This document shows positions 24,038-32,781 of a stretch of DNA of 63,199 nt, piece after piece. Each line of letters opens with the position of its first letter. The stretch's first letter is position 1. The stretch spans positions 1 to 63,199 of the forward strand of contig CASDRK010000012.1 of the NCBI GenBank assembly GCA_949283125.1, written 5' to 3'. This stretch comes from an uncultured Clostridia bacterium. Lineage in GTDB: Bacteria; Bacillota; Clostridia; Christensenellales; Borkfalkiaceae. The translations under genes and the position numbers were made by a program. The notes below the pieces were generated by a model. That model saw only the letters and a list, made by a program, of their open reading frames with translations, searched no databases and was not told where the DNA came from.

Positions 24038-27000
24038 ATGAGCAGCAAGAGCAACAAACGCAAAATAGCGGCTCTGGCTATGGCCGCTGTTTTCGGCGTG
24101 TCGATGTTGTCCGCCTGCGCGCCGCAGGATGACAATATTGACAACGGGGGGGGGGATAACAATCCTACCCAGCAGGAAAACTACTACAAGGTGACCTATT
24201 ACGACGGGTCGTCACAACTGCAGTCGCTCACCGTAAAGTCGGGCGATCAGGCCTTCGATTACGTGCCCGTAAAGGACGGACAGCAGTTCGTCGGGTGGTA
24301 TTCCGACAGCGCCCTCACGGCGGAATTCGATTTTGAAACGGCGGTTACCGGAAACATGAGTCTGTACGCAAAATTCAAGCCGGCGGAGCAACCTCCCGCG
24401 CAGGCCAAGTATTATTCCGTCACGTTCTACGACGACGAAGGCAAGGCGGTCAGGACGCAGTCCGTCAGGGAAGGCGAGCTGGCCTTCGACTGGACGCCCG
24501 AAAAACAGGGCATGGATTTTGCCGGCTGGTACATCGATGCCGACGGCGTCACCTCATACAATTTTTCCTCGCCCGTCACGGCGGACATCAATCTCTATGC
24601 AAAATATACTCCTTCGGCCGCGGAGCCCGAAGACCTTCAGTATCCCGTCACCCTGTCCAAGGACGGATTGCAGGTGACTTACGGCTTTGAAGGCGAAGAG
24701 AAGACGATAGACCTCGGACAGAAGGCCATCTATATAGACGGCAGGCTCTCCGACGAGCAGATAGAAGGGTACGACTACGTGTACAATTCCTTCAAGCAGG
24801 CCATGAGCGCGCTCGTCGACGGAACGGAAAGCGAGCCCATGAACGTGTACATCGCCCCCTATGTGTACTGGATACACAACCCCAACTCCGAGGAGACTAC
24901 GGAAGCTTACGGCATGTACATAAACTGCGACTATCTGCACATCACCGGGCTTACGGACGATCCCTATAACGTGGTTATTGCCGGCAACTACGGTCACAAC
25001 GAAGGTTTCGACGGCGGAAACTGGACCATGTTCAGCGTCTCCGGCGACGGTCTCGAACTCCGCAACGTAACGTTCGGCGACTATTGCAACGTCGACCTCG
25101 ATTATCCTTTGGATCCCTCGCTCAGCGTCCCCAAGAGGACGGACAACATAACGCAGGGTCAGATAGCTTCCTACAACGGCGATAAGCTGTATGCGGAAAA
25201 CTGCAACTTCATAAGCCGCCTGAACATGATGCCCTTCAACAACAGCAGGCGCGCGCTGTACGTCAACTGCCACATGGAGAGCACCGACGACTCGCTCAAC
25301 GGCTCGTCCGGGGCGGTATATCTGGGCTGCGATTTTGAATTTTACGGCACAAAGCCGTGGGGCGGCTCGTCGGGCGTCACGCTTTTGAACTGCACCATGA
25401 CTTCGTGCAACTACAACGTCAGAGATTCGGTTTCGCAGTACCTTTCCAAGGGCGCGGGCAGGTTCACGGTCATAGACAGTCGCTTCGTAAGCGATTACGA
25501 CGTGCCCGTCACGTTCGGCTGGTCCGACGTGATAAGCGACTCCTTCCGCAGTTACTATTCAAACGTCACCCACAACGGCGAACAGATAGCCATCGACGAC
25601 GGCGGGGCGCGCCCCGACGCCTGCGTGGACATCACCGGCAAGGATATGCTCAAGGCGTATAAACTCGTCGGCGACGACGGCAATATAATCTACAACGTCT
25701 ACAATCTGCTCCGCGGCACGGACGACTGGGATCCGCTCGGGCAGAAGGAGGCCGTCACGGCCGCGGGGGCTGCCGACGTGGCCACCTCGATGTCGGCGCG
25801 CGTTTCGGAAGGTACGTCTACGATAGAGACGGAGTCGAGCACCGCCACGCTCACGTACAGCCTCTCCGGTCCGCAGTCCACCGATTACACGTCAAAGGCA
25901 AAGGTGACGTGGAGCATAGAAAAGGAGGATGAACGGTACGTTACGCTCACTCCTTCGCAGGACGGCACCACCTGTCTCGTAACTCCCATAAACGATTCCG
26001 ACGAGATACCCGTCGTTGTCGTCACGGCCACCGACGCGTCCGGTCTCGAAGGCGCGGTCGCCCTCAACGTAAGGGCCAAGGTTCTGCCCGCGCCCGAATT
26101 TGCGTCCACGCCCGTCATCAAGCAGAATTCCGACGGAACGGCGCAGGTAGATTATACCATAACCGGCGAAAGCGCCGATAATTCGCAGATAATCTGGTCG
26201 GTGTGCGACGACGCGCAGGGCGCAAATCCCAAGGAAGTCGCCATAGGCCGCGGCAGCGAGCCGTTGAAGAAGATAGCTCTCGAAAAGGCCTATGTCGGCA
26301 AGTATCTGCAGGTATCGGTATTGAGAAAGTCCGTGCGTTCGGACTATGCGGCCGAAGCCGACGTGTACGTGCTTGAAACGCCCGTCGCCGATGCCGGCAT
26401 AGCGGAACACGATTCATACTCCACCGACTTCTCGTCCTTCCCCACCGATCCCCAGACGCAGACGGCGCAGGGATTCTGGACGGTGGATGCATACTGCCCC
26501 GCCGACACGCAGGAAGGATATATCCCTCTCGACGGCACCGAGGTGGACGGAAAGTACTCCGACAAGGTCGCGGGCAAGTGGACTCCTTCGCATGTAGACA
26601 ACACCAAATCTTCGTGGGCGTACGGCACGGGCGGCAAGGTGGGCTACAACGGCTATTCGGGCATCATGAACACCCAGCGCGGCGCGCGCATAATGTACAC
26701 GCCGCTGGCCGGCACATATACCGATATGGACGTCACCGTTCTGGCCGCACCCGGCAAGGAAGCTTCGCAGGGCTTCGGCTCGGACTACCAGTATATGGAC
26801 GTGATGGTGCAGTTCGACACGCAGACGCTCACCGGATACGGCCTGAGGATATACAGGCAGAGCGGCAACAGCTGTTCGTTCGTGCTCATGGAATATGCCG
26901 ACGGCAAGAGCAAGGAGATCTGCTCGCCGGTAACTTCGGCGGCCTATCTCACCGAGTGCACCATACGCGTATGGACCGAGGACGGCAGGCTCAACGCCCA

Positions 27001-27154
27001 CGTCGAAAGCAGTCAGGTGCCCGACGACAAGGTCGATCTGTCCGTGCAGATGGATAAAACTTACACGTACGGCGGATTCTGCCTGATAAGCACCGGCACC
27101 ACCGGCGACAATTCCGTATATCTCTGCTCGCTCGACATAGCATGGCAGAAATGA
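24038..27154 (+). CDS. Surface lipoprotein with InlB-type repeats and pectinesterase-like beta-helix
   Basis: A 1038-residue protein. Lipobox MLSAC near residue 29, a short Asn/Asp/Gly spacer encoded by a G10 run, two InlB B-type repeats (about 48-115 and 123-190, each ending in LYAKF/LYAKYT), a right-handed beta-helix resembling pectinesterases (about 220-560, with LRNVTFGDYCN, YAENCNF, YGTKPWGG), an Ig-like region (about 590-705) and a C-terminal laminin-G-like region (about 790-1038). The usual QDTL and DFIFG catalytic signatures of pectin methylesterase are not clear, so the enzymatic role is uncertain; binding or a divergent esterase are both possible. An AGGAG site precedes the start. 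It lies upstream of a KduD-like gene, in keeping with pectin use. Confidence 0.82.
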   Translation: MSSKSNKRKIAALAMAAVFGVSMLSACAPQDDNIDNGGGDNNPTQQENYYKVTYYDGSSQLQSLTVKSGDQAFDYVPVKDGQQFVGWYSDSALTAEFDFETAVTGNMSLYAKFKPAEQPPAQAKYYSVTFYDDEGKAVRTQSVREGELAFDWTPEKQGMDFAGWYIDADGVTSYNFSSPVTADINLYAKYTPSAAEPEDLQYPVTLSKDGLQVTYGFEGEEKTIDLGQKAIYIDGRLSDEQIEGYDYVYNSFKQAMSALVDGTESEPMNVYIAPYVYWIHNPNSEETTEAYGMYINCDYLHITGLTDDPYNVVIAGNYGHNEGFDGGNWTMFSVSGDGLELRNVTFGDYCNVDLDYPLDPSLSVPKRTDNITQGQIASYNGDKLYAENCNFISRLNMMPFNNSRRALYVNCHMESTDDSLNGSSGAVYLGCDFEFYGTKPWGGSSGVTLLNCTMTSCNYNVRDSVSQYLSKGAGRFTVIDSRFVSDYDVPVTFGWSDVISDSFRSYYSNVTHNGEQIAIDDGGARPDACVDITGKDMLKAYKLVGDDGNIIYNVYNLLRGTDDWDPLGQKEAVTAAGAADVATSMSARVSEGTSTIETESSTATLTYSLSGPQSTDYTSKAKVTWSIEKEDERYVTLTPSQDGTTCLVTPINDSDEIPVVVVTATDASGLEGAVALNVRAKVLPAPEFASTPVIKQNSDGTAQVDYTITGESADNSQIIWSVCDDAQGANPKEVAIGRGSEPLKKIALEKAYVGKYLQVSVLRKSVRSDYAAEADVYVLETPVADAGIAEHDSYSTDFSSFPTDPQTQTAQGFWTVDAYCPADTQEGYIPLDGTEVDGKYSDKVAGKWTPSHVDNTKSSWAYGTGGKVGYNGYSGIMNTQRGARIMYTPLAGTYTDMDVTVLAAPGKEASQGFGSDYQYMDVMVQFDTQTLTGYGLRIYRQSGNSCSFVLMEYADGKSKEICSPVTSAAYLTECTIRVWTEDGRLNAHVESSQVPDDKVDLSVQMDKTYTYGGFCLISTGTTGDNSVYLCSLDIAWQK
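24146..24155 (+). repeat. Homopolymeric G10 tract in a lipoprotein gene
   Basis: Ten consecutive G residues lie in frame just after the lipobox and encode GGG plus the first base of the next Asp codon. Gain or loss of one base would truncate the protein soon after. Poly-G tracts of this length are classic slipped-strand phase-variation sites. Confidence 0.75.
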
Positions 27155-27289
27155 CGTCAATATTGAAAACGACGGTCAATATTCTGTGACCGGCGCTGAA
27201 TGATCCCGTGCAAGGCGGGGCGCGGAAGGCTTTCCGCGCCCCGCTGTGCGCTTTACGCGCGGCAACGTAAAAAATTTGCAAAATTTTCA

Positions 27290-27318
27290 TTGTGTTTTTG
27301 CGCGCGGTGTGCTATAAT
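27290..27318 (+). promoter_or_regulatory. Promoter of the SDR gene
   Basis: TTGTGT, 17-base spacer and TATAAT, 41 bp ahead of the start codon. Confidence 0.7.
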
Positions 27319-27358
27319 GCAACCGTACAACAAATAACTTTCAAGGAGAAATTCAACA

Positions 27359-28159
27359 ATGAAAATGGAAGATTTCAGGCTGGACGGCAAAGTTGCCCTC
27401 GTAACGGGCGGCACCTACGGCATAGGCTACGCCATCGCCAAGGGTCTGGCAGCGGCGGGCGCAACGATAACCTTCTGCGATATCAAGCCCGAACTCGTGG
27501 AAAAGGGTCTCGCTTCGTACAAGGCCGACGGCATCAAGGCCTACGGCTATGTGTGCAACGTGTGCGATGAACCCGCCGTGCAGGAAATGGTGGCAAAAAT
27601 CGAAAAGGAAGTGGGCGTCGTGGACATACTGGTCAACAACGCCGGCATAATCAAAAGGATACCCATGATCGAAATGTCCGCCGCCGATTTCCGTCAGGTG
27701 ATCGACGTCGACCTCAACGCGCCCTTCATCTGCGCCAAGGCAGTCATTCCCTCAATGATAAAAAAGGGTCACGGCAAGATAATAAACATCTGCTCCATGA
27801 TGAGCGAGCTCGGCCGCGAGACCGTCTCCGCATATGCCGCGGCAAAGGGCGGACTTAAAATGCTTACCCGCAACATATGCTCCGAATACGGCGGCTACAA
27901 CATTCAGTGCAACGCCATCGGCCCCGGCTATATCGCCACCCCCCAGACGGCTCCCCTGCGCGAACGTCAGCCCGACGGCTCCCGTCATCCCTTCGATTCC
28001 TTCATCTGCGCCAAGACGCCCGCAGGCCGCTGGCTCGAAGCCGACGAGCTTGCCGCTCCCGCGGTGTTCCTCGCTTCGGACGCGTCCAACGCCGTCAACG
28101 GCCACATTCTGTATGTGGACGGCGGCATTCTCGCCTATATCGGCAAGCAGCCCAACTAA
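27359..28159 (+). CDS. SDR oxidoreductase, gluconate 5-dehydrogenase / KduD-like
   Basis: A 266-residue short-chain dehydrogenase. Landmarks: NAD(P)-binding TGGTYGIG (residues 16-23), NNAG (about 92), catalytic Ser in NICSMM (about 143) and YAAAK (about 158-162), with the conserved PG motif after the catalytic lysine. The closest match by motif and length is the group containing gluconate 5-dehydrogenase and 2-dehydro-3-deoxy-gluconate dehydrogenase (KduD). The latter acts on the unsaturated-uronate products of pectate lyases, which fits the pectinolytic genes upstream, but substrate cannot be settled from sequence. AAGGAG site 10 bases upstream. A strong terminator follows. Confidence 0.85.
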   Translation: MKMEDFRLDGKVALVTGGTYGIGYAIAKGLAAAGATITFCDIKPELVEKGLASYKADGIKAYGYVCNVCDEPAVQEMVAKIEKEVGVVDILVNNAGIIKRIPMIEMSAADFRQVIDVDLNAPFICAKAVIPSMIKKGHGKIINICSMMSELGRETVSAYAAAKGGLKMLTRNICSEYGGYNIQCNAIGPGYIATPQTAPLRERQPDGSRHPFDSFICAKTPAGRWLEADELAAPAVFLASDASNAVNGHILYVDGGILAYIGKQPN

Positions 28160-28173
28160 ACGCATCACATTGC

Positions 28174-28213
28174 GCGTCTGCGCGGTTCCGGCCGCGCAGA
28201 CGCCTTATTTTTT
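28174..28213 (+). terminator. Terminator of the SDR gene
   Basis: A 12-bp stem GCGTCTGCGCGG / CCGCGCAGACGC with a TTCCGG loop, then CTTATTTTTTT. Confidence 0.9.
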
Positions 28214-28284
28214 TGCGGCGGCGCGCGGGCGAATCGTCCCGTTTCGGCGGGCGCCCGTTTTTCGGCCGCGGGGGCGGGCGGCGC

Positions 28285-28313
28285 TTGACTTTGAAGGCCG
28301 TCGCCTGTATCAT
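28285..28313 (+). promoter_or_regulatory. Promoter of the YjbR-family gene
   Basis: TTGACT, 17-base spacer and TATCAT, about 58 bp ahead of the start codon. Confidence 0.7.
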
Positions 28314-28370
28314 ATATGTGCGGGGAGCGCGTGCGGTTTACGCGCGTTCCGTGCGGGAGGAGCAGCGGCG

Positions 28371-29054
28371 ATGGACAGGATAGCAGCCGAAATTTTGTAC
28401 ATGAAGAGCGCGGAGCTTTCAAAGCTGGAGCCGTTCGGGTTTGAAAGGGCGGACGGTGCATACAGGCTCGTCCGTCCGCTCTGCGCCGACATGTCTGCCG
28501 AGATAGTCATAGACGACAGCGGAAGGCTCTCTTCGCGCGTGGTGGACGGCGCCACGGGCGACGAGTACACCCTTCATCTCGTCCCCGGCAGCGAGGGCGA
28601 GTTTGTGGGCGGAGTGCGCTCCGCCTATGAGCGGCTGCTCGGCGAAATTGCGCGCGACTGTTTCCGCCCGCAGGCGTTCGCCGATGCCCGCCTGCTCGAG
28701 CTCGTAGGATATGCGCGCGGCAAATACGGCGGCGAACTTGAATTTTTGTGGAAGGATACGCCCGACTGCGCCGTGCTGCGCCGCGGCGACAACAAAAAGT
28801 GGTATGCCGTGTTCATGCGCGTGGCGCGGGGCAGGCTGCAGGGCTGCGGCGGCGATCCGGACGAGAAGGCGGAGGTGGTCAACGTGCGCGTCGACTGCGA
28901 CGAGCTGCCCGGCCTGTGCGGCGGGTACGCCGTGTTTCCCGGCTATCACATGAACAAAAAGCACTGGGTCACGGTGTTGCCTTCGCGAATGGAGAGCGGC
29001 GCGCTGCGCTCTCTCATAGATTGCAGCTACGCCCTTGCCGCAAAAAAGCGGTGA
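28371..29054 (+). CDS. MmcQ/YjbR-family protein
   Basis: A 227-residue protein. The C-terminal ~115 residues carry the YjbR (CyaY-like fold) landmarks: KWYAVFMRV, a VVNVRVDC strand, PGYHMNKKHWVTV and a final helix. The N-terminal ~100 residues form an additional mixed domain of the kind often fused to YjbR in Bacillota. Proteins of this family are annotated as DNA-binding from structure, but the function is unproven. The start is fixed by GGGAGG 10 bases upstream and the promoter; the reading frame stays open further upstream through the SDR gene, which is a shadow. Confidence 0.88.
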   Translation: MDRIAAEILYMKSAELSKLEPFGFERADGAYRLVRPLCADMSAEIVIDDSGRLSSRVVDGATGDEYTLHLVPGSEGEFVGGVRSAYERLLGEIARDCFRPQAFADARLLELVGYARGKYGGELEFLWKDTPDCAVLRRGDNKKWYAVFMRVARGRLQGCGGDPDEKAEVVNVRVDCDELPGLCGGYAVFPGYHMNKKHWVTVLPSRMESGALRSLIDCSYALAAKKR

Positions 29055-29143
29055 ATGCCGTGCGTTGCGGACGGCGCAGCGGCGGCGCTGCCGTGGCAAA
29101 GGCGCGAAGCGTGTAAATTATTGTAAAATTTTTTGTTTTGCTA

Positions 29144-29172
29144 TTGCTTTTTTGACCAATGTATGTTAAAAT
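29144..29172 (+). promoter_or_regulatory. Promoter of the sugar transferase gene
   Basis: TTGCTT, 17-base spacer and TAAAAT. The leader is about 160 bases, rich in GC and without a recognised riboswitch. Confidence 0.55.
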
Positions 29173-29340
29173 TTAAACATTGAAAGGCTCATGCGTTTCA
29201 ATGGAAAATTAATGCAGTTGCCGTCGGCGCCCCCGCTTTTGTTGCGCGAGCGCCGTCCGGCGTGGTACAATGGTCGCGTTGGAGCGAACGACCGCCGTGC
29301 CTGTGCGCGCTCTGTTCGCGCATGCTTTTAAGGGGTATTT

Positions 29341-30171
29341 ATGGATAACGACATCAGGGAAAACAGCGCGCCCCGCGACGAGGTCGCGGCGGCGTGCGCC
29401 GCGGACAGGCCGCGGTATTTTTATGCGTTTTTCAAGCGCGCGTTCGACATTGTGTCGTCAGGGCTTGCGCTTTTGCTCCTTTCGTGGCTGATACTCATAT
29501 GCATATTCGTTAAGTGGCTGGAGGACGCAAAAAACTCCGCCTACGAACTGGTCATCGACGAGGTGACCGACCCGTCCGTTCCCAAGGCGGCGCGCGCAAA
29601 GCGTCTCACCGCCGCAGACGGCAGGGTGTACGACTGTCTGCTCAAACCCCGCAGGCGCGAAAAGGGCGAGCGGCGCGAAGGCCCCGTGTACGCATCGCGC
29701 AGGGTGGGGCGGAACGGCGAGTTCAGGTTCTATAAAATACGCTCCATGTGTCCTGGCGCGGAAAAGATGAAAAAACAGCTGTTGGAGGCCGGGCTCAACG
29801 AGGCCGACCCTCCGGCGTTCAAAATAAAGGACGATCCCCGCATCACCCGCGTGGGGAGGTTTCTGCGCAAGACCTCGCTGGACGAACTGCCCCAGCTGTG
29901 GAACGTGTTCAAAGGCGACATGTCGGTGGTGGGCCCCCGCCCGCCGCTGCCCGACGAAGTGGCGCAGTACACTCCGGAACAGCGGGCGCGCCTTTCGGTC
30001 AAGGGCGGACTGCTTTGTCTGTGGCAGATACAGCCCAACCGCAACAAGCTGTCCTTCGACGACTGGATCAGGCTCGATCTGGAATACATACAAAAGCGCA
30101 GCTTTTTGATGGATCTCAAAATAATATTCAAGGGCGCATATATGGTGCTGTTCGACCGCAGCGGGGAATGA
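29341..30171 (+). CDS. Undecaprenyl-phosphate sugar-1-phosphate transferase
   Basis: A 276-residue membrane enzyme that loads the first sugar of a polysaccharide repeat onto the lipid carrier. Landmarks of the bacterial sugar transferase family: KRAFDIVSSGLALLLLSW (membrane-entry helix, residues about 28-50), GEFRFYKIRSM, ITRVGRFLRKTSLDELPQLWNV with the catalytic Asp-Glu pair, and GDMSVVGPRPPLP. Between the helix and the GPVYASRRVG segment sits an extra ~55-residue charged stretch (about 62-120), longer than usual. It is a short PglC-like monotopic form rather than a multi-helix WbaP. AAGGGG precedes the start. It may supply the Wzy/Wzz genes at 9.3-12.1 kb. Confidence 0.93.
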   Translation: MDNDIRENSAPRDEVAAACAADRPRYFYAFFKRAFDIVSSGLALLLLSWLILICIFVKWLEDAKNSAYELVIDEVTDPSVPKAARAKRLTAADGRVYDCLLKPRRREKGERREGPVYASRRVGRNGEFRFYKIRSMCPGAEKMKKQLLEAGLNEADPPAFKIKDDPRITRVGRFLRKTSLDELPQLWNVFKGDMSVVGPRPPLPDEVAQYTPEQRARLSVKGGLLCLWQIQPNRNKLSFDDWIRLDLEYIQKRSFLMDLKIIFKGAYMVLFDRSGE

Positions 30172-30226
30172 GCGTGCCTTGCGGCGCAAAAATGCAAAAA
30201 GGCTCTTCGCTTTTGCCGCCGCGCGG

Positions 30227-30255
30227 TTGACAAAGTCCGCCGGGCGCGGTAAAAT
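30227..30255 (+). promoter_or_regulatory. Promoter of the SGNH hydrolase operon
   Basis: TTGACA, 17-base spacer and TAAAAT, 31 bp ahead of the start codon. Confidence 0.75.
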
Positions 30256-30285
30256 TGTAGCACAGAACAACGAGGGGACACAGAC

Positions 30286-30894
30286 ATGAGGATAGTGTTT
30301 TTCGGGGACTCGATAACCGACTGCGACAGGGACCGCAGCGACAGGCTGTCGCTCGGCAACGGATACGTCAAGATACTTGCGGATAAACTTCGCCCCATAT
30401 ATCCGGATATGGACATAGACCTTATCAACAGCGGCGTGTCCGGCAACGAGGTGTGCGACCTTCTGGCTCGCGTTCAGCGCGACGTGATAGATCACGCCCC
30501 CGACGCCGTAGTGATAATGATAGGCATAAACAACGTCATTCACAAGTTCAAATACGGCAAGGAGCTCAATCTCAAACAGTTCGAACGCGATCTGCGCGCC
30601 CTCATCAAAAAGCTTAAGGACGCCGGCATCGTAGTAATCTTCCTCGAACCTTTCCTGTTGCCCGCTCCCGACAAAAAGCGCATGCGCGCTCTCTTCAATC
30701 AGGAGCTGGAGATAATTCACCGCGTCTGCGTGGAGACGTGCGACGAGTTCGTCGCCTACGACGAAATGTTCAACGGGCTGTGCATAACCACGCCGTACAC
30801 CGAATTTTCGGAGGACGGAGTGCACCCTTCGTTCGAAGGCTCGGACATCATAGCGAACACCGCGATAAAGGCAATACGCAAGCACCTTATGTAA
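30286..30894 (+). CDS. SGNH/GDSL-family hydrolase
   Basis: A 202-residue cytoplasmic protein with the four SGNH blocks: GDSIT (catalytic Ser, residue 9), GVSGN (Gly), GINN (Asn, about residue 84) and DGVHPS (Asp/His dyad, about 185). The family includes esterases and acetyl-hydrolases acting on carbohydrates and lipids. There is no signal peptide, so it acts inside the cell unless exported otherwise. Neighbouring polysaccharide genes make a carbohydrate esterase plausible, but the substrate is unknown. A small membrane protein gene follows 11 bp later, with its ribosome site overlapping this stop codon. Confidence 0.93.
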   Translation: MRIVFFGDSITDCDRDRSDRLSLGNGYVKILADKLRPIYPDMDIDLINSGVSGNEVCDLLARVQRDVIDHAPDAVVIMIGINNVIHKFKYGKELNLKQFERDLRALIKKLKDAGIVVIFLEPFLLPAPDKKRMRALFNQELEIIHRVCVETCDEFVAYDEMFNGLCITTPYTEFSEDGVHPSFEGSDIIANTAIKAIRKHLM

Positions 30895-30905
30895 GGAAAA
30901 AACCA

Positions 30906-31142
30906 ATGAACGAATCGCTCAGGAAAAAGCTCATAGTCATTTTGTCGGTGCTCGTCATCGCCGTCGTCGGCGGCGTGGTGGTAACGGGCACGGGCAACGC
31001 CGTCGGCATGATCGCCGTCATCGGCGGCGGCGCGGGCTGCTTTCCCGTGCTGGCCGAGCTTGCCCGCATGGACAGGGCGGCCGGGCGCGCAAAATGCGGC
31101 GGCGAGCGGCCGCAGAAAGATTGCAAAGCCGGCGGCAACTGA
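30906..31142 (+). CDS. Small membrane protein of unknown function
   Basis: A 78-residue protein with two hydrophobic segments (about residues 8-27 and 30-47, rich in Gly/Val/Ile) and a short charged tail with three Cys-free basic residues clusters and a final CKAGG. An AAGGA site overlaps the stop of the SGNH hydrolase gene, indicating co-transcription. I do not recognise a family. Confidence 0.65.
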   Translation: MNESLRKKLIVILSVLVIAVVGGVVVTGTGNAVGMIAVIGGGAGCFPVLAELARMDRAAGRAKCGGERPQKDCKAGGN

Positions 31143-31150
31143 AATATCGC

Positions 31151-31203
31151 AAAAGAGCGCGGCGGCGCGGAAATTTCTTTCCGCGCCGCCGCGCTCTTTT
31201 TTT
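31151..31203 (+). terminator. Terminator of the SGNH operon
   Basis: A very strong 23-bp stem beginning 8 bases past the stop (AAAAGAGCGCGGCGG... paired with ...CCGCCGCGCTCTTTT) and followed by a T-run. Confidence 0.95.
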
Positions 31204-31300
31204 ATGCGCAAAACCGGTCGCAGCGCAACGGCGGGCATTTTATCGTCCGCCATGCGGGCTTGACCCGCGCCGGAAGGGCGGAGGGGCGGGGATTAAGAAG

Positions 31301-31323
31301 GCGGGCGGCCTGAAGCCGCCCGC
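31301..31323 (-). terminator. Hairpin after the PepV-like gene
   Basis: A 9-bp stem GCGGGCGGC / GCCGCCCGC about 30 bp past the leftward stop, followed on that strand by CTTCTT. A weak T-run makes this a moderate call. Confidence 0.55.
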
Positions 31324-31352
31324 CGCAAGTCCGGTAAAACTATTGTGCTATG

Positions 31353-32609
31353 TCAGCCGCACAGCCGCTTCAGGGCCAGCTTGTAAATTTCAAAGCACTT
31401 TTTTATCTTTTCAAAGGTTATGTATTCGTCGGCCTGATGTATGGTGCTCTCTTCGCCCTCCTCCTCGGGGCCGAACGCCGCGCCGCACTTCAGCGCCCTT
31501 GCATACGTGCCGCCGCCTATGGCTATCGGCTTGGCGTCTTTGCCCGTTACCTCGTTGTACACGCTCAGCAGGGTGCTTATCAGGTTGCTGTCCCTGTCGT
31601 TGAACAGCGGGGCCTGTTCGTGCGTTATCTCGTATTGCCTTCCCTGCGCGTCGAGTATCTCAATTATGCGCTCGCGGGCGTAAGTGGCGGGATAGCGCAC
31701 GTCGCACGTGACGTATATGCGGTCGCCCGACTGCTCTATCATGTTGGGCGAAAAGGTCAGGGGGCCGGTTTCGTCCTCCAGTCCTTTAAGCCCCATCATA
31801 TCGTCGAACAGAGCTTTTTTCACGTCGTCCAGCCCCAAAAAAGTCAGCATGGCGGGTATGGCGTTTACGCCCTTTTCGGGCGTGGAGCCGTGCGCGCTCC
31901 TTCCGCGCGACACGGCAAGGCCGTCCGCAAACTCTATGCCCTCCGCCGCGCCCTCTGCGCGGCCTTCGTCCACTTTGGCCTCGCAGTAGTCGCACACCAT
32001 GTTGGGGCGGTTGCCGCCCTTCAGGCCGGAAAAACAAGCGCCGTCCGCCTCAAAGGCAAATTTTATCTGCATTATGCCCTTTTCGGCGTAGATGACGGGG
32101 AAATCGGCGTCGGGCGAAATGCCCTCCTCGGGCATGACGGCAACCTTATTGTAGTGGTCAATGCACGCCCAGCCGTTCTCCTCGTTGCAGCCGAGTATGA
32201 GTTTTATGGTGCGGCGGGGTCTGAATCCCTCCTCTTTGAGGGCGTACATGGCATACAGCGCGATTATAGCGGGGCCCTTGTCGTCCATCGTGCCCCTGCC
32301 CCATATCCTGCCGGCGGCGTTGTCTATCTCTCCGCCGAAGGGGGCGTGCGTCCAGCCGCTGCCGGCGGGCACGACGTCGAGGTGGGCCAGCACGGCAAAA
32401 TCCTTGCCCTCGCCCCAGCGCACTTCGCCTGCGTAGTTGCCGTAGTTTTTGGTGTCAAAGCCCATAAAGTCGGCCAGCGAAAGGTAAAATTCCAGACACT
32501 TGGCCGCGCCCTCGCCGAAGGGCATGCCCTCTTTAGCCGGGGATTGCGAAGAATCGTAAGTCACCGCATGGGCAAGGTTTTTAACGATGTCGTCAAAATA
32601 ATTGGTCAT
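31353..32609 (-). CDS. pepV: M20-family dipeptidase, PepV-like
   Basis: A 418-residue cytoplasmic zinc peptidase of the Xaa-His dipeptidase (PepV) group. Metal-site landmarks: AHLDVVPAG (first His), GRGTMDDKGP (bridging Asp), CNEENGW (Glu pair), DADFPVIYAEKG and GGTYARAL near the C-terminus with the final metal histidine region. It is about 45 residues shorter than typical PepV, mainly in the lid domain. The start is placed at MTNYFDDIV with AAGGA upstream; longer in-frame starts would read through the promoter region of the divergent radC gene. It probably finishes peptide breakdown for amino-acid supply. Confidence 0.9.
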   Translation of the reverse strand: MTNYFDDIVKNLAHAVTYDSSQSPAKEGMPFGEGAAKCLEFYLSLADFMGFDTKNYGNYAGEVRWGEGKDFAVLAHLDVVPAGSGWTHAPFGGEIDNAAGRIWGRGTMDDKGPAIIALYAMYALKEEGFRPRRTIKLILGCNEENGWACIDHYNKVAVMPEEGISPDADFPVIYAEKGIMQIKFAFEADGACFSGLKGGNRPNMVCDYCEAKVDEGRAEGAAEGIEFADGLAVSRGRSAHGSTPEKGVNAIPAMLTFLGLDDVKKALFDDMMGLKGLEDETGPLTFSPNMIEQSGDRIYVTCDVRYPATYARERIIEILDAQGRQYEITHEQAPLFNDRDSNLISTLLSVYNEVTGKDAKPIAIGGGTYARALKCGAAFGPEEEGEESTIHQADEYITFEKIKKCFEIYKLALKRLCG

Positions 32610-32781
32610 AATGGCTTTCCTTGTTGCCGCTCCGCGCGTGCTGCGCGGTCGCGCGGCTGAAATTTTTCCGCAAAGCGAGTCTGCGCGCGCAAAATTGTTT
32701 TCAAACATTATACACTTTTTTAAAAGTGTGGTAAAATGATTTCGGGTCATTTTCATAAATTTTGTTCCCGGAGGTAACGCC

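Noticed and set aside
24038-27154. Firm assignment as pectin methylesterase
   Set aside because: The beta-helix is similar, but the catalytic QDTL and DFIFG signatures could not be found.
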